Assembly (NCBI GenBank): GCA_020720565.1
Contig: DYOK01000006.1
Coordinates: 1 to 32,041 of the forward strand
DNA from: Acetofilamentum sp.
GTDB lineage: Bacteria > Bacteroidota > Bacteroidia > Bacteroidales > JAFGXI01
Length of the DNA: 32,041 nucleotides
Direction of reading: 5' to 3'
The number at the start of each line of letters is the position of its first letter. The stretch's first letter is position 1. The notes beneath the pieces were generated by a model. It saw only the letters and a program-made list of their open reading frames with translations, ran no database searches and had not been told where the DNA came from. The position numbers and the translations under genes are program-made. Positions 1 to 11,880 of this stretch are shown piece by piece.

Positions 1-414
1 ATGCAAAAAGTGTAAAGTATAATTTTTTCATATGGTTATGGTTTTAAATGTTTCAAGCGCATTCAAGTAATAAATGCAATTTATCCTTTATTATTAATAA
101 AGTGTAAATATACTTGATTTGGCGATAAAAAACCAAATCATTTTCTTGGTCTGATATTTAGTTTATTTTCTACCATATTTTATATCATTTTCTGTTAATT
201 AACAGAACGTAAAGTTAATTAAGAGCTATTTATAGTAGTGGGTTAAGTAATTTCGGAATTAAATTGCAAGTTTTCATATCGGACAGCGATATGTTTTTGT
301 TGCCGATTTCGGAGCATGTCACTGTCAAGCCACGATGAAGTTTGAAGCGAGCCACAGACGTTGATTTCAGCACTATCTCGGCAATAAAAAATACCGCATG
401 TTACCAGTAGGCAT

Positions 415-1086
415 TTATTCATGTTTTAAGTTATATCTGAGTCCAAAATTTACTGTCAACCATTTTGTCAACCAAGGATAATCCCAACCACCCATTTCAT
501 GTGCAAATGTGCCATAAGTTATTAATCCGGCATTTATTCTTGAAAAAAGGCTTATTCTTTCAACCACAACTGATTTTATTTCAAATTCAATAAATATGTC
601 CAATCCTATTCGATTATTTTTATTATAGGTTGATTCTGATACAGTCTGTCGAATAAAGTTGTCTGGATATGGTCGGTAATGTGTCAATTCTGTTTTTCTG
701 TCATAAAAAAAGTAGTAGTAAGACAGTCCCGATCCAATTCCTAAAGATGAATTATCATTTTCTATCAAATTGTGGCAGAAATTGATATGCAAGCCAAGTC
801 TCTGATTCTTGGAATTTATTTTATAAAAATAATACTCTGGAAATTGAGGACCATTACTTTCTTTATCTACATTTATGTCGTTATACAATGCGTCCTTTAA
901 GCAATGTGTGAAATGAAAAGAAATTCGATTTTGATTGTGGTTTTTTAAACCATAGCCTAAGTCATAACCAAATGCATTCTTAAAATCATTTATTTCAGTT
1001 GTGGTAAAGAGTCCTGATAATTCAAATGATTGTCCTGTCAGGGAGCAATAACTTATGGCAAATAATATGGTCAATAAATTTTTCAA
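415..1086 (-). CDS. exported / putative outer-membrane beta-barrel protein, function unknown
   Basis: ORF track 415..1203. A TTG start at 1086 gives (M)KNLLTILFAISYCSLTGQS, a good signal peptide, followed by alternating hydrophobic/aromatic strands ending ...WLTVNFGLRYNLKHE. The upstream ATG of the ORF track would lie inside the terminator hairpin. Confidence 0.6.
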   Translation of the reverse strand: MKNLLTILFAISYCSLTGQSFELSGLFTTTEINDFKNAFGYDLGYGLKNHNQNRISFHFTHCLKDALYNDINVDKESNGPQFPEYYFYKINSKNQRLGLHINFCHNLIENDNSSLGIGSGLSYYYFFYDRKTELTHYRPYPDNFIRQTVSESTYNKNNRIGLDIFIEFEIKSVVVERISLFSRINAGLITYGTFAHEMGGWDYPWLTKWLTVNFGLRYNLKHE

Positions 1087-1192
1087 ATCTGTCTGTCTTT
1101 TATGCTTACTGGTAACTAACAAATATAAGGATATAAATAAATTACCCACCGCTCTCATTTTTATGTTTAACAGCAGGTTTTGTAAAAACATA

Positions 1193-1228
1193 AAAGAAGC
1201 CATCTACAAAAGGGTAGATGGCTTCTTT
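1193..1228 (-). terminator. intrinsic terminator of the tuf-rpoBC-DUF3467 superoperon
   Basis: Perfect 15-bp stem AAAGAAGCCATCTAC / GTAGATGGCTTCTTT with 6-nt loop, T-rich on the minus-strand exit (TTTTATGTTTTT), 17 bp after the last operon gene. Confidence 0.85.
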
Positions 1229-1244
1229 ATTTCACGGATTACGA

Positions 1245-1553
1245 CTATGCTTGTCCCTTTGGTGTTCCAAAGTTTAATGGCATCATTGGGGCGGAGTCTA
1301 CTTTAATGGTACCATGAGTCGATTCAAACTTACGAATATTGTCTTGCAGTGCCATCATTAAACGTTTTGCATGTTCGGGTGTCATAATAATTCTCGACTT
1401 TACCTTTGCTTTGGGAACGCCTGGCATTAATCGAACAAAGTCGATTACAAATTCGCTGTGCGAGTGTGTAATAACAGCCAAATTAGAATAAGTACCTTCG
1501 GCAACTTGCTCATCTAACTCAATGTTAATTTGTTGTTCTTTATTCTCGCTCAT
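1245..1553 (-). CDS. DUF3467 family protein
   Basis: 102 aa; SNLAVITHSHSEFVIDFVRLMPGVPKAKVKSRIIMTPEHAKRLMMALQDNI resembles the DUF3467 family; directly downstream of rpoC. Confidence 0.8.
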   Translation of the reverse strand: MSENKEQQINIELDEQVAEGTYSNLAVITHSHSEFVIDFVRLMPGVPKAKVKSRIIMTPEHAKRLMMALQDNIRKFESTHGTIKVDSAPMMPLNFGTPKGQA

Positions 1554-1555
1554 AT

Positions 1556-4500
1556 TTATTCAGAATCGGTATAATTAGCACTTACTAAAATATTATCGTA
1601 GATACGAGCCCCAGTACCAGCGGGGATTTTGTGTCCAACAATAACGTTTTCTTTCAAACCTTCTAAACCATCGACTTTACCGCTAATAGCTGCTTCGTTA
1701 AGCACTTTGGTAGTCTCTTGGAACGATGCTGCAGAAATAAAGCTTTGTGTTTGAAGCGCTGCTCGAGTAATACCTTGTAAAATCTGATTCGATGTGGCAG
1801 GTACTGCATCGCGAGCATCAACTGGTTTTAAATCTTTACGTTTAAGTTGCGAATTTTCGTCGCGTAATTTACGTGCAGAAATTATTTGACCAGCTTTGAA
1901 ATTCTCAGAGTCACCAGCATCTACTACTACTTTCTTTCCATAAATTGAATCGTTCTCTTCGAAGAATTCCCATTTATCGACAATCTGATTTTCCAAGAAG
2001 ATGGTATCGCCTGGTTCAACAATGCTAACTTTACGCATCATTTGTCGAACAATGACTTCGAAGTGTTTATCGTTAATTTTAACACCTTGTAAGCGGTAAA
2101 CGTCTTGAACCTCGTTAACGATGTATTCTTGAACTTTTGTAGGTCCTTGAATCGCTAAGATATCGGCTGGCGTAATGGCTCCATCAGAAAGTGGTATTCC
2201 AGAACGAATGTAATCGTTTTCTTGAACCAAAATCTGTTTTGATAAGGATACCAAATACTTTTTAATTTCACCAGTTTTCGATGTAATTACAATTTCGCGG
2301 TTACCTCTTTTAATTTTACCAAAAGTAACTTCTCCATCAATTTCGGAAACAACTGCGGGGTTAGAAGGGTTACGTGCTTCGAATAATTCGGTTACACGAG
2401 GCAAACCTCCAGTGATATCGCCTGCTTTACCAATTGCTCTTGGGATTTTAACCAAAACCTGTCCTTGTTCAACTTCAGATTTTTCGTTCACCACAATGTG
2501 AGCACCCACTGGCAAGTTGTAAGTTTTCAAAGTATCTTTCGACTTACTTACAATCAATAACTCAGGGTTTTTAGTTTTATCTTTAGTTTCGATAATTACT
2601 TTCTCGGTAAATCCAGTTTGCTCGTCCGATTCTTCGCGGAAAGTAATCCCTTGAATCAAATTTTCAAAAACAATACGTCCAGAAGTTTCTGCAATAATAA
2701 CCGCGTTATAGGGATCCCAATCGCAAATGGTGGTACCTTTTTTAACTTCGGAATTATTTTCGACATACAATTTAGATCCGTAAGGCACAGAGTGAGTCGA
2801 ATAAACCACTTTAGTTTTCTTATCAATCAATCGTAATTCGCCCATTCGACCAATAACAACTTTCGAAACTTCGCCTTGTTCAGAGGTTGAATCGATGGTA
2901 CGTAGCTCGTCAATTTCGACAAATGCATCATAATTTGATACGATACTGGAGTTGGTTCCGATGTTACCGGCAGTACCCCCAACGTGGAATGTTCGAAGAG
3001 TCAACTGAGTACCTGGCTCACCAATTGATTGAGCGGCGATTACACCAACAGCCTCTCCTATCTGTACTTTTCGTGCTGTGGCTAAATTTCTACCATAGCA
3101 TTTTGCACAAGCACCTTTACGAGCTTCGCAAGTTAATACCGATCGAATCTCGACTTGGTCGATAGGTGATTGGTCTATTAATGCGGCAATATTTTCTGTA
3201 ATTTCTTGACCAGAATGTACCAATACGTCTCCTGTTAAAGGATGAATCACATCGTGTACACTGGTTCTACCAACGATACGCTCATTAAGGGTTTGAACCA
3301 CGTCTTGGTTCTTTTTAATGGCTGTTGCCACAATACCTCTTAACGTTCCGCAATCGTCTTCGTTAATAATCACATCTTGAGCCACATCGACCAAACGACG
3401 TGTTAAATATCCTGCATCGGCAGTTTTAAGTGCTGTATCGGCCAAACCTTTACGAGCACCGTGAGTTGAAATAAAGTACTCTAATACAGAAAGGCCTTCT
3501 TTAAAGTTCGAAAGAATTGGATTTTCGATAATCTGACCAGTGGTAGCACCCGACTTTTGTGGTTTCGCCATCAAACCCCTCATACCCGAAAGCTGACGAA
3601 TTTGTTCGCGTGAACCCCGTGCACCAGAATCCAACATCATGTAAACAGAATTAAATCCTTGATTGTCAGATTTCAACTGATTCATTAATGTGGTTGTTAA
3701 GCTGGCGTTAACGTGTGTCCAAATATCAATAATCTGATTATAACGTTCGTTGTTGGTAATGAAACCCATGTTATAGTTGTTCAATACCTCTTCGACTTGC
3801 TCGTATCCATCTTGAACCATCGCCTCTTTTTCTTCTGGAATAATAATATCCCCTAAGTTAAACGACAGACCGCCTTTAAAGGCCATGAAATAACCCATGT
3901 CTTTGATGTCGTCGAGGAATTTAGCCGCTTTGGCAGTTCCCGAAACTTGAAGAACAAGAGCAATGATATCGCGCAACGATTTTTTTGTTAATACGGTATT
4001 AATAAAACCTACCTCGTCGGGTACATGTTCATTAAATAGAACTCTACCAACTGTCGATTCGATAATGGTCGTACCTTTTTCCCCTTTTTCGTTGTAAGGA
4101 TAACGTACTTTAACGCGAGCATGCAAATCTACAGCTTTCTCGTTGTACGCAATAATAACCTCTTCGGGTGAATAAAAAATAAGACCTTCTCCTTTAGCAC
4201 CAGGACGTTCTTTGGTGATGTAATATAAACCTAAAACCATGTCTTGCGAAGGAACTGTAATAGGTGCTCCGTTGGCAGGGTTTAGAATGTTGTGCGACCC
4301 CAACATCAACATTTGAGCTTCCATAACAGCAGCGTTACCCAAAGGTAAGTGAACAGCCATTTGGTCACCGTCGAAGTCGGCGTTGAATGCAGTACAAGCT
4401 AAAGGATGGAGTTGAATGGCTTTACCCTCGATCAATTTAGGTTGGAAAGCCTGAATACCCAGACGGTGCAGTGTTGGAGCACGGTTTAGCAATACAGGAT

Positions 4501-5800
4501 GACCTTTTAAAACATTTTCGAGAATGTCCCAAACGACTGCATCTCTACGGTCGATAATTTTTTTAGCTGATTTAACGGTTTTTACAATACCACGTTCAAT
4601 CAACTTACGAATAATAAATGGTTTATATAATTCGGCAGCCATATCTTTTGGCATACCGCATTCGTGCATTTTTAAATCTGGACCAACGACGATAACCGAA
4701 CGAGCCGAATAATCGACACGTTTACCGAGCAAGTTTTGACGGAAACGACCTTGTTTACCTTTCAAACTATCGCTCAAAGATTTCAAGGGTCTGTTGGCAT
4801 CTGTTTTTACAGCGTTCGATTTACGTGAGTTATCGAACAAAGAATCAACTGCCTCTTGTAACATACGTTTTTCGTTACGTAAGATGACTTCTGGTGCTTT
4901 AATTTCGATAAGTCTTTTCAAACGGTTGTTTCTGATGATAACACGACGGTACAAATCGTTTAAGTCGGAAGTTGCAAAACGGCCACCATCGAGAGGCACC
5001 AAGGGGCGTAACTCAGGAGGAATAACAGGAACGATTTTAATTACCATCCATTCTGGTCTGTTTTTGCCTTTAGATGCACGGAAAGCCTCAATAACTTGTA
5101 GTCTTTTAAGTGCTTCATTTTTACGTTGTTGCGAAGTTTCTGTATTGGCTTGATGTCTTAAATCGTAGGATAATACATCGAGGTTAACACGAGACAGCAA
5201 CATATGTAAAGCATCGGCACCCATTTTGGCAATAAATTTCTCGGGATCTGCGTCATCTTTATAATGGTTATCGGCAGGGAGACGCTCTAAAATATCGAGA
5301 TATTCCTCTTCCGATAAAAATTCAAGATACTTAATGGGTTCTCCATCGGCAGTTACTGCTCTACCCGCTTGAATAACTACATACTTTTCGTAGTAGATAA
5401 TTGAATCGAGTTTTTTAGATGGTAAACCTAATAAGTAACCAATTTTATTTGGTAAAGAACGAAAATACCATATATGAGCTACAGGAACCACCAATTCGAT
5501 GTGTCCCATACGCTCACGTCGTACTTTCTTTTCGGTTACCTCAACCCCGCAGCGATCGCATACGATACCTTTGTAGCGAATACGTTTGTATTTACCACAA
5601 TGACACTCATAGTCCTTAACAGGTCCAAAAATCTTTTCGCAGAAAAGACCTTCGCGCTCAGGCTTATAGGTTCTATAGTTAATCGTTTCGGGTTTGAGCA
5701 CTTCGCCTTGCGAACGCTCTAAAATTTCTTCTGGAGAAGCCAAACCGATACGGATTTTTGAAAAACTTTGGTTTGTTTGTTTATCCTTTCTAAATGCCAT
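1556..5800 (-). CDS. rpoC: DNA-directed RNA polymerase subunit beta'
   Basis: 1414 aa; N-terminal zinc finger [23 protein letters not shown]; catalytic [12 protein letters not shown]; trigger-loop and rudder regions recognisable. Confidence 0.99.
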   Translation of the reverse strand: MAFRKDKQTNQSFSKIRIGLASPEEILERSQGEVLKPETINYRTYKPEREGLFCEKIFGPVKDYECHCGKYKRIRYKGIVCDRCGVEVTEKKVRRERMGHIELVVPVAHIWYFRSLPNKIGYLLGLPSKKLDSIIYYEKYVVIQAGRAVTADGEPIKYLEFLSEEEYLDILERLPADNHYKDDADPEKFIAKMGADALHMLLSRVNLDVLSYDLRHQANTETSQQRKNEALKRLQVIEAFRASKGKNRPEWMVIKIVPVIPPELRPLVPLDGGRFATSDLNDLYRRVIIRNNRLKRLIEIKAPEVILRNEKRMLQEAVDSLFDNSRKSNAVKTDANRPLKSLSDSLKGKQGRFRQNLLGKRVDYSARSVIVVGPDLKMHECGMPKDMAAELYKPFIIRKLIERGIVKTVKSAKKIIDRRDAVVWDILENVLKGHPVLLNRAPTLHRLGIQAFQPKLIEGKAIQLHPLACTAFNADFDGDQMAVHLPLGNAAVMEAQMLMLGSHNILNPANGAPITVPSQDMVLGLYYITKERPGAKGEGLIFYSPEEVIIAYNEKAVDLHARVKVRYPYNEKGEKGTTIIESTVGRVLFNEHVPDEVGFINTVLTKKSLRDIIALVLQVSGTAKAAKFLDDIKDMGYFMAFKGGLSFNLGDIIIPEEKEAMVQDGYEQVEEVLNNYNMGFITNNERYNQIIDIWTHVNASLTTTLMNQLKSDNQGFNSVYMMLDSGARGSREQIRQLSGMRGLMAKPQKSGATTGQIIENPILSNFKEGLSVLEYFISTHGARKGLADTALKTADAGYLTRRLVDVAQDVIINEDDCGTLRGIVATAIKKNQDVVQTLNERIVGRTSVHDVIHPLTGDVLVHSGQEITENIAALIDQSPIDQVEIRSVLTCEARKGACAKCYGRNLATARKVQIGEAVGVIAAQSIGEPGTQLTLRTFHVGGTAGNIGTNSSIVSNYDAFVEIDELRTIDSTSEQGEVSKVVIGRMGELRLIDKKTKVVYSTHSVPYGSKLYVENNSEVKKGTTICDWDPYNAVIIAETSGRIVFENLIQGITFREESDEQTGFTEKVIIETKDKTKNPELLIVSKSKDTLKTYNLPVGAHIVVNEKSEVEQGQVLVKIPRAIGKAGDITGGLPRVTELFEARNPSNPAVVSEIDGEVTFGKIKRGNREIVITSKTGEIKKYLVSLSKQILVQENDYIRSGIPLSDGAITPADILAIQGPTKVQEYIVNEVQDVYRLQGVKINDKHFEVIVRQMMRKVSIVEPGDTIFLENQIVDKWEFFEENDSIYGKKVVVDAGDSENFKAGQIISARKLRDENSQLKRKDLKPVDARDAVPATSNQILQGITRAALQTQSFISAASFQETTKVLNEAAISGKVDGLEGLKENVIVGHKIPAGTGARIYDNILVSANYTDSE

Positions 5801-5825
5801 GTGAAGGAAAAGTTTATGGATTAAG

Positions 5826-5849
5826 GGAGCAAGCCAAAGGGCTTGCTCC
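5826..5849 (-). other. stable RNA hairpin in the rpoB-rpoC intergenic gap
   Basis: Perfect 10-bp stem GGAGCAAGCC / GGCTTGCTCC with 4-nt loop; no U-tract on the minus-strand exit. Confidence 0.7.
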
Positions 5850-5854
5850 TAAAA

Positions 5855-8800
5855 TTATTCTTCTAAATTGATACTTAGGCCTAAACCTCGTAATTCGTGC
5901 ATCAACACGTTGAACGACTCAGGGATACCAGGTGCTGGCATACTTTCGCCTTTAACGATTGCTTCGTAAGTTTTAGCACGTCCAATCACATCATCGGATT
6001 TGACGGTCAAAATCTCTTGTAGAATATTAGACGCTCCGAAAGCTTCGAGGGCCCATACCTCCATCTCTCCAAATCGCTGACCTCCAAAGTGTGCTTTACC
6101 ACCAAGCGGTTGCTGTGTAATAAGCGAATAGGGGCCAATAGAACGTGCGTGCATTTTGTCGTCAACCAAGTGACCTAACTTAAGCATGTAGATGACACCA
6201 ACAGTTGCTGGTTGGTCGAATCGCTCGCCAGTACCACCATCGTGTAGATAGGTTTTACCAAATTGAGGTACACCCGCTTTGTGGGTATAACTAGTAATCT
6301 CGTCTAAAGTTGCTCCATCAAAAATTGGTGTCGAAAACTTCATACCTAATTCCAATCCAGCCCATCCAAGTACAGTTTCGTAAATCTGTCCAAGGTTCAT
6401 ACGCGAAGGTACACCAAGTGGGTTAAGTACAATGTCAACAGGCGTTCCGTCTTCGAGGAAAGGCATATCTTCTTGGCGAACAATTCGCGATACAATACCT
6501 TTATTTCCGTGGCGACCTGCCATTTTATCACCTACTTTTAGTACACGTTTTTGTGCAATGTATACTTTAGCTAATTTAATAATTCCTGTGGGGAGCTCAT
6601 CACCTACTGTAAGATTGAACTTTTTACGTTTGGCTTCACCTTCAATTTCTTTGAATTTTAATAAGAAATTATTGATTAATCGAATAATCAAATCGTTTTT
6701 ATCTTTATCGGTAGTCCACTTAGTCGGGTCGATATTCATATAATCGATTTCTTGTAAGGCTTTAAGAGTAATTTTAGAACCTTTTGCAATAATTTCGATA
6801 CCTAAGAAATCGGTAATTCCTTGTGAAGTTTTTCCGTTTACAAGACCAAACAATTTTTCGATAAATACAGAACGTAAATCGGTAATTTTCGCAATTGCTT
6901 CGTCATCGATTCTATCCATCAATGGTTTCTCGAGTTTTTTCGACTTACGATCTTTATTGGCTCTAGAAAATAATTGTTTTCCAATGATAACACCTTGCAT
7001 CGATGGAGTGGCTTTAAGCGAAGCATCTTTCACGTCGCCAGCCTTGTCACCAAAAATTGCACGAAGTAATTTTTCTTCAGGTGTAGGGTCAGATTCGCCT
7101 TTTGGAGTAATCTTTCCTATTAGAATATCGCCTGGTCTAACTTCGGCACCAATACGAATGATACCATTTTCGTCGAGGTCTTTTGTGGCCTCTTCGTTAA
7201 CGTTTGGTATATCGGACGTTAATTCTTCAACCCCTAGCTTGGTATCACGTACTTCCAAGGTATGTTCCGAAATATGGATAGAAGTGAAAATATCATTTCT
7301 AACAATTTTTTCAGATATTACAATTGCATCCTCAAAGTTATAACCTTTCCATGGCATAAACGCCACTTTTAGGTTACGACCCAATGCCAACTCGCCATCT
7401 TGTGTGGCGTAACCTTCGGTTAATACGGTACCCTTGCTTAATTTTTGACCCCTTGTTACAATTGGAATCAAATTCATGCAAGTGTTTTGATTGGTTTTGC
7501 GATATTTTGGCAAATTATATATGGTAGCTTCGTCGACAAAGGAAACAAATTTTTCTTCTTCGGTTCTTTCGTAACGAACTACAATTTTATTAGCATCAAC
7601 GTACTCAACAACGCCATCGCCTTCAGCTACAATCTGAATACGAGAATCGTGAATCACATGACGTTCGATACCCGTTCCAACAATTGGAGATTCTGCTTTG
7701 AGCAACGGTACAGCTTGACGCATCATGTTTGATCCCATCAATGCACGGTTCGCATCATCATGTTCCAAAAAAGGAATTAAAGAGGCTGCAATTGAAGCGA
7801 TCTGATTAGGTGCAACGTCCATAAGTGCAACTTCTTCGGGAGTCGAAACTGGGAAATCTCCGTTGAAACGAGATTTGATACGATTATTTAAGAAGTTACC
7901 ATGATCGTCAATTGCGGCATTGGCTTGTGCAATAACTACACCTTCTTCGTTTTCGGCACTCAAATAAACCGTATTAGAATCCTCTAAATTGACCACTCCT
8001 GTTTCAACTTTACGGTAGGGAGTTTCGATAAAACCTAACACATTAATTTTAGCATAAACGCACAACGAAGAAATCAAACCAATATTGGGTCCTTCAGGAG
8101 TTTCGATGGGGCACAAACGTCCATAGTGTGTATAGTGAACGTCACGAACCTCGAAACCTGCACGCTCTCTCGATAAACCACCTGGTCCGAGTGCAGACAA
8201 ACGACGTTTATGAGTCATTTCTGCCAATGGATTGGTTTGATCCATAAACTGAGACAGCTGATTGGTACCAAAGAACGAATTAATAACTGAAGATAAGGTT
8301 CTTGAATTAATCAAATCGACTGGTGTAAACACCTCGTTATCACGTACATTCATGCGTTCGCGAATGGTACGAGCCATACGAGCTAAACCTACGCCAAACT
8401 GGTTGGCCAATTGCTCGCCAACTGTTCGTACACGGCGATTACTTAAGTGGTCGATATCATCTACCACCGTTTTGTCGTTGATTAATTGAATAAGATACTT
8501 AATAATTTCTATGATGTCAGCTTTGGTTAAAATACTCACATCCATTTCGACATTAAGACCTAATTTTTTATTTATACGATAACGACCTACGTCACCTAAA
8601 TCGTAACGTTTATCAGAGAAAAATAGTTTATCAAATACGTCACGAGCAGTAGCCTCATCTGGTGGTTCAGAATTACGCAACTGTCGATAAATATGCATTA
8701 CTGCTTCTTTTTCCGAGTTACAAGGGTCTTTTTGTAATGTATTATATATTATTGCAAAGTCAGATGTATTAACATCTTCTTTGTGTAATAAAATCGATTT

Positions 8801-9667
8801 TACACCTGCATCAACAATAAGATCGATATGATCTTTATCGAGAATGGTTTCGCGATCGATAATCAATTCGTTACGTTCGATAGATACCAATTCACCAGTA
8901 TCTTCGTCGACGAAGTCTTCGATCCAAGATTTTAAAACTCGAGCAGCAAGTCTACGACCCACTACTTTTTTAAGTCCAGTTTTGGACACTTTGAACTCGT
9001 CGGCCAAATTAAAAATTTCGAGGATATCTTTATCACTCTCGTAACCGATTGCACGAAGCAAGGTAGTTACAGGTAATTTTTTCTTACGATCGATATAAGC
9101 GTACATCACATTATTAATGTCAGTAGCAAATTCAATCCAAGAACCTCTAAAAGGGATAATACGTGCCGAGTAAAGTGTTGTACCATTGGCATGGACATTT
9201 TGGCCAAAAAATACACCAGGAGAACGGTGTAATTGGGACACAACAATACGTTCAGCACCGTTAATCACAAAGCTACCAGCAGGAGTCATATATGGCACAG
9301 TACCCAAGTAAACATCTTGGATAACAGTTTCGAAATCTTCGTGATCTTCGTCTGTACAATATAACTTTAGCTTAGCTTTGAGCGGCACACTGTACGTGAG
9401 TCCTCTGTCGATACATTCGTCAATTGAATAACGAGGCGGTTCGACTTGATAGTCCAAAAACTCTAATACAAAGTTATTTCGGGTATCGGAAATTGGAAAG
9501 TTCTCGGCAAAAACTTGATACAATCCCTCGTGTTTACGTTTTTCGGAAGTTGTATCTTGTTGGAAAAAATCTGCAAATGATTTTAATTGAACCTCGAGAA
9601 AATCGGGATAGTTCAATTTCTTTTTAATCGAAGCAAAATCGATTCTTTCGTGACTTGTTATTGGCAT
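5855..9667 (-). CDS. rpoB: DNA-directed RNA polymerase subunit beta
   Basis: 1270 aa; [47 protein letters not shown] (rifampicin region) and [10 protein letters not shown] motif. Confidence 0.99.
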   Translation of the reverse strand: MPITSHERIDFASIKKKLNYPDFLEVQLKSFADFFQQDTTSEKRKHEGLYQVFAENFPISDTRNNFVLEFLDYQVEPPRYSIDECIDRGLTYSVPLKAKLKLYCTDEDHEDFETVIQDVYLGTVPYMTPAGSFVINGAERIVVSQLHRSPGVFFGQNVHANGTTLYSARIIPFRGSWIEFATDINNVMYAYIDRKKKLPVTTLLRAIGYESDKDILEIFNLADEFKVSKTGLKKVVGRRLAARVLKSWIEDFVDEDTGELVSIERNELIIDRETILDKDHIDLIVDAGVKSILLHKEDVNTSDFAIIYNTLQKDPCNSEKEAVMHIYRQLRNSEPPDEATARDVFDKLFFSDKRYDLGDVGRYRINKKLGLNVEMDVSILTKADIIEIIKYLIQLINDKTVVDDIDHLSNRRVRTVGEQLANQFGVGLARMARTIRERMNVRDNEVFTPVDLINSRTLSSVINSFFGTNQLSQFMDQTNPLAEMTHKRRLSALGPGGLSRERAGFEVRDVHYTHYGRLCPIETPEGPNIGLISSLCVYAKINVLGFIETPYRKVETGVVNLEDSNTVYLSAENEEGVVIAQANAAIDDHGNFLNNRIKSRFNGDFPVSTPEEVALMDVAPNQIASIAASLIPFLEHDDANRALMGSNMMRQAVPLLKAESPIVGTGIERHVIHDSRIQIVAEGDGVVEYVDANKIVVRYERTEEEKFVSFVDEATIYNLPKYRKTNQNTCMNLIPIVTRGQKLSKGTVLTEGYATQDGELALGRNLKVAFMPWKGYNFEDAIVISEKIVRNDIFTSIHISEHTLEVRDTKLGVEELTSDIPNVNEEATKDLDENGIIRIGAEVRPGDILIGKITPKGESDPTPEEKLLRAIFGDKAGDVKDASLKATPSMQGVIIGKQLFSRANKDRKSKKLEKPLMDRIDDEAIAKITDLRSVFIEKLFGLVNGKTSQGITDFLGIEIIAKGSKITLKALQEIDYMNIDPTKWTTDKDKNDLIIRLINNFLLKFKEIEGEAKRKKFNLTVGDELPTGIIKLAKVYIAQKRVLKVGDKMAGRHGNKGIVSRIVRQEDMPFLEDGTPVDIVLNPLGVPSRMNLGQIYETVLGWAGLELGMKFSTPIFDGATLDEITSYTHKAGVPQFGKTYLHDGGTGERFDQPATVGVIYMLKLGHLVDDKMHARSIGPYSLITQQPLGGKAHFGGQRFGEMEVWALEAFGASNILQEILTVKSDDVIGRAKTYEAIVKGESMPAPGIPESFNVLMHELRGLGLSINLEE

Positions 9668-9707
9668 TTTAGAATATTTTAAAGAACTTAAAGAAATAAC
9701 GACAAAA

Positions 9708-9736
9708 GGTTTAGAACCCTAAACAGGTTCTAAACC
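9708..9736 (-). terminator. putative attenuator / partial terminator between rplL and rpoB
   Basis: On the minus strand GGTTTAGAACC-TGTTTAG-GGTTCTAAACC followed by TTTT: perfect 11-bp stem, 7-nt loop, short U-tract. Confidence 0.65.
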
Positions 9737-9759
9737 CCTAAATATTGTAAAAGATACAA

Positions 9760-10131
9760 TTATTTAAGTTCAACTTCTGCTCCTGCTTCTTCAAGTTTAG
9801 CTTTCAATGATTCAGCTTCTTCTTTAGAGCAACCTTCTTTAATGGCTTTAGGTGCAGCGTCAACTACTTCTTTAGCTTCTTTTAATCCAAGACCAGTTAA
9901 TTCTTTAACTAATTTTACTACTTGTAACTTTGCAGCACCACCGTTAACAAGAATTACATCGAATTCAGTTTTTTCGGCAACAGCGGCACCAGCAGCAGCA
10001 GCAGGAGCAGCTACTACAGCAGCAGCAGCAGGTTCAATACCGTACTCATCTTTAAGTACATTAGCTAACTCGTTTACTTCCTTAACAGTTAAATTAACCA
10101 ATTCTTCTGCAAGTTTTTTAATATCTGCCAT
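9760..10131 (-). CDS. rplL: 50S ribosomal protein L7/L12
   Basis: 123 aa with Ala-rich hinge and conserved C-terminal [43 protein letters not shown]. Confidence 0.99.
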   Translation of the reverse strand: MADIKKLAEELVNLTVKEVNELANVLKDEYGIEPAAAAVVAAPAAAAGAAVAEKTEFDVILVNGGAAKLQVVKLVKELTGLGLKEAKEVVDAAPKAIKEGCSKEEAESLKAKLEEAGAEVELK

Positions 10132-10161
10132 TTTATAAAAATTTATTTATTTCTACTTTAA

Positions 10162-10686
10162 TTATTTTTCAGCTCTTTCTTGTAATGTTTTAACTAGGCC
10201 ACCAATAGTATTGGGTGCTGATTGTAATGCTCCAAGTACATTTTTGATAGGAGACTGTAAGATATTGATAATATCCCCAATAACCTCTTCTTTCGACTTG
10301 ATGCTAACAAGTGTATCAATTTGGTTGTCACCAATATAAATACCATCTTGTACAAAAGCGCCTTTTAAAATAGGTTTATCACCAGTTTTACGTAGTTCTT
10401 TGATCATTTTAGCCGGCTGAGTGGCATTTTCAGAGAACATAATGGTGGTATTGCCTTTAAGAATCGTGTAAAGTTGTTCGAAATCGCCATTGGCTTGCTC
10501 TAAAGCTTTTTTGACTAAAGTGTTTTTAGCCATTACCAATTCAACATTATTTTCGTAACAACTACGACGTAGGGAGGTAGTACGTGCAGCATTTAAACTT
10601 TCGATATCTGTGATATAGAAATGTGCTGCATTATTGATCTGCTCGGTTAAGCTGTCGATAATGATTGTCTTTTCTGCTCTATTCAT
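10162..10686 (-). CDS. rplJ: 50S ribosomal protein L10
   Basis: 174 aa; position between rplA and rplL; VMAKNTLVKKAL and NVLGALQSAPNTIGGLVKTLQERAEK. Confidence 0.97.
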   Translation of the reverse strand: MNRAEKTIIIDSLTEQINNAAHFYITDIESLNAARTTSLRRSCYENNVELVMAKNTLVKKALEQANGDFEQLYTILKGNTTIMFSENATQPAKMIKELRKTGDKPILKGAFVQDGIYIGDNQIDTLVSIKSKEEVIGDIINILQSPIKNVLGALQSAPNTIGGLVKTLQERAEK

Positions 10687-10697
10687 GTTGATTCAGA

Positions 10698-11393
10698 TTA
10701 AAGATTCATAGATTTAGGATCAACTTGAATGCCCGGGCTCATTGTAGACGATAAGTATATACTAAGTACATAAGTTCCTTTTGCTGCAACAGGTTTTAAT
10801 TTCTGTATAGTTTGTAAGAACTCGTGGACATTTTCTTCTATTTTTAAAGCCTCGAATGATACTTTACCAATATTTGAATGTACAATACCGTATTTGTCTA
10901 CTTTAAAATCGATTTTACCAGCTTTAACTTCTTGTACGGCTTTACCGACTTCCATTGTAACTGTACCAGTTTTGGGGTTAGGCATTAAACCACGTGGTCC
11001 TAAAACTCGACCTAGTTTACCTACTTTGGCCATAGCCGAAGGCATAGTAATTACTACGTCGAAGTCGGTCCAACCCTTTTCGATTTTTTCGATCATGTCA
11101 TCCATACCCACAAAGTCTGCACCAGCTGCGGTAGCCTCTGCTGCTTTATCGGGAGTACAAAGAACAAGTACTTTAGTATCTTTACCTGTACCGTGTGGTA
11201 AAGTAACGATACCTCTAACCATTTGATTAGCTTTACGTGGATCGACACCTAAACGAACTGCTACATCAACCGAGGCATCAAATTTTGCATAGTTAACTTC
11301 TTTAACTAATTTTGATGCTTCTTGTAATGTGTATTGTTTGTTCGGCTCAATCTTAGCGTTTGCTAATTTTTGCTTTTTTGTTAATTTTGCCAT
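10698..11393 (-). CDS. rplA: 50S ribosomal protein L1
   Basis: 231 aa; [19 protein letters not shown] signature. Confidence 0.99.
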   Translation of the reverse strand: MAKLTKKQKLANAKIEPNKQYTLQEASKLVKEVNYAKFDASVDVAVRLGVDPRKANQMVRGIVTLPHGTGKDTKVLVLCTPDKAAEATAAGADFVGMDDMIEKIEKGWTDFDVVITMPSAMAKVGKLGRVLGPRGLMPNPKTGTVTMEVGKAVQEVKAGKIDFKVDKYGIVHSNIGKVSFEALKIEENVHEFLQTIQKLKPVAAKGTYVLSIYLSSTMSPGIQVDPKSMNL

Positions 11394-11405
11394 TGCCTTT
11401 ACCTT

Positions 11406-11852
11406 TTAGTTAATTTCTGCAGGTACATTGCCTTCGACACGTAAACCCATACTTCGCGCTGTTCCGGCAACCATTTTCATGGCTGAACCGATAGTAAAAG
11501 CGTTTAAATCGGGCATCTTATTTTCGGCAATTGCTCTCACTTGTTCCCAAGTTACGTTACCTACTTTTTTACGATTCGACTCAGGTGATCCTGATTTAAT
11601 CTTGGCGGCTTCTAGCAATTGAACAGCTGCAGGTGGTGTTTTTACCACGAAATCGAAAGACTTATCACTGTAATATGTGATTAACACTGGTAATACTTTA
11701 CCGGGTTGGTCTTGAGTTCTGGCATTAAACTGCTTGCAAAATTCCATAATATTCACACCTTTAGAACCCAATGCTGGTCCTACTGGAGGAGATGGATTTG
11801 CGGCGGCACCTTTAATCTGTAGTTTGATAAAACCTAGTACTTCTTTCGCCAT
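11406..11852 (-). CDS. rplK: 50S ribosomal protein L11
   Basis: 148 aa; [36 protein letters not shown]. Confidence 0.99.
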   Translation of the reverse strand: MAKEVLGFIKLQIKGAAANPSPPVGPALGSKGVNIMEFCKQFNARTQDQPGKVLPVLITYYSDKSFDFVVKTPPAAVQLLEAAKIKSGSPESNRKKVGNVTWEQVRAIAENKMPDLNAFTIGSAMKMVAGTARSMGLRVEGNVPAEIN

Positions 11853-11880
11853 AATTTATAATTAAAATAATTCAAGTTGA

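Noticed and set aside
1055-1306. Plus-strand 83-aa ORF spanning the operon terminator
   Set aside because: Runs through the terminator hairpin and antisense to two minus-strand genes; no domain signature.
2618-5722. Plus-strand ORFs antisense to rpoC (2618, 2887, 4524, 4794, 5419, 5474)
   Set aside because: Shadow ORFs opposite a highly conserved gene; no recognisable domain or promoter.
8160-8290. Possible rifampicin-resistance substitution in RpoB
   Set aside because: Key positions (FMDQ, THKRR, SALG) match the usual sensitive-type sequence by eye; no clear resistance change.
6432-9627. Plus-strand ORFs antisense to rpoB
   Set aside because: Shadow ORFs with biased composition; no independent coding evidence.
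9842-10138. Ala/Thr-rich plus-strand ORF opposite rplL
   Set aside because: Produced by GCA/GCT repeats of the L7/L12 hinge read in antisense; not a gene.
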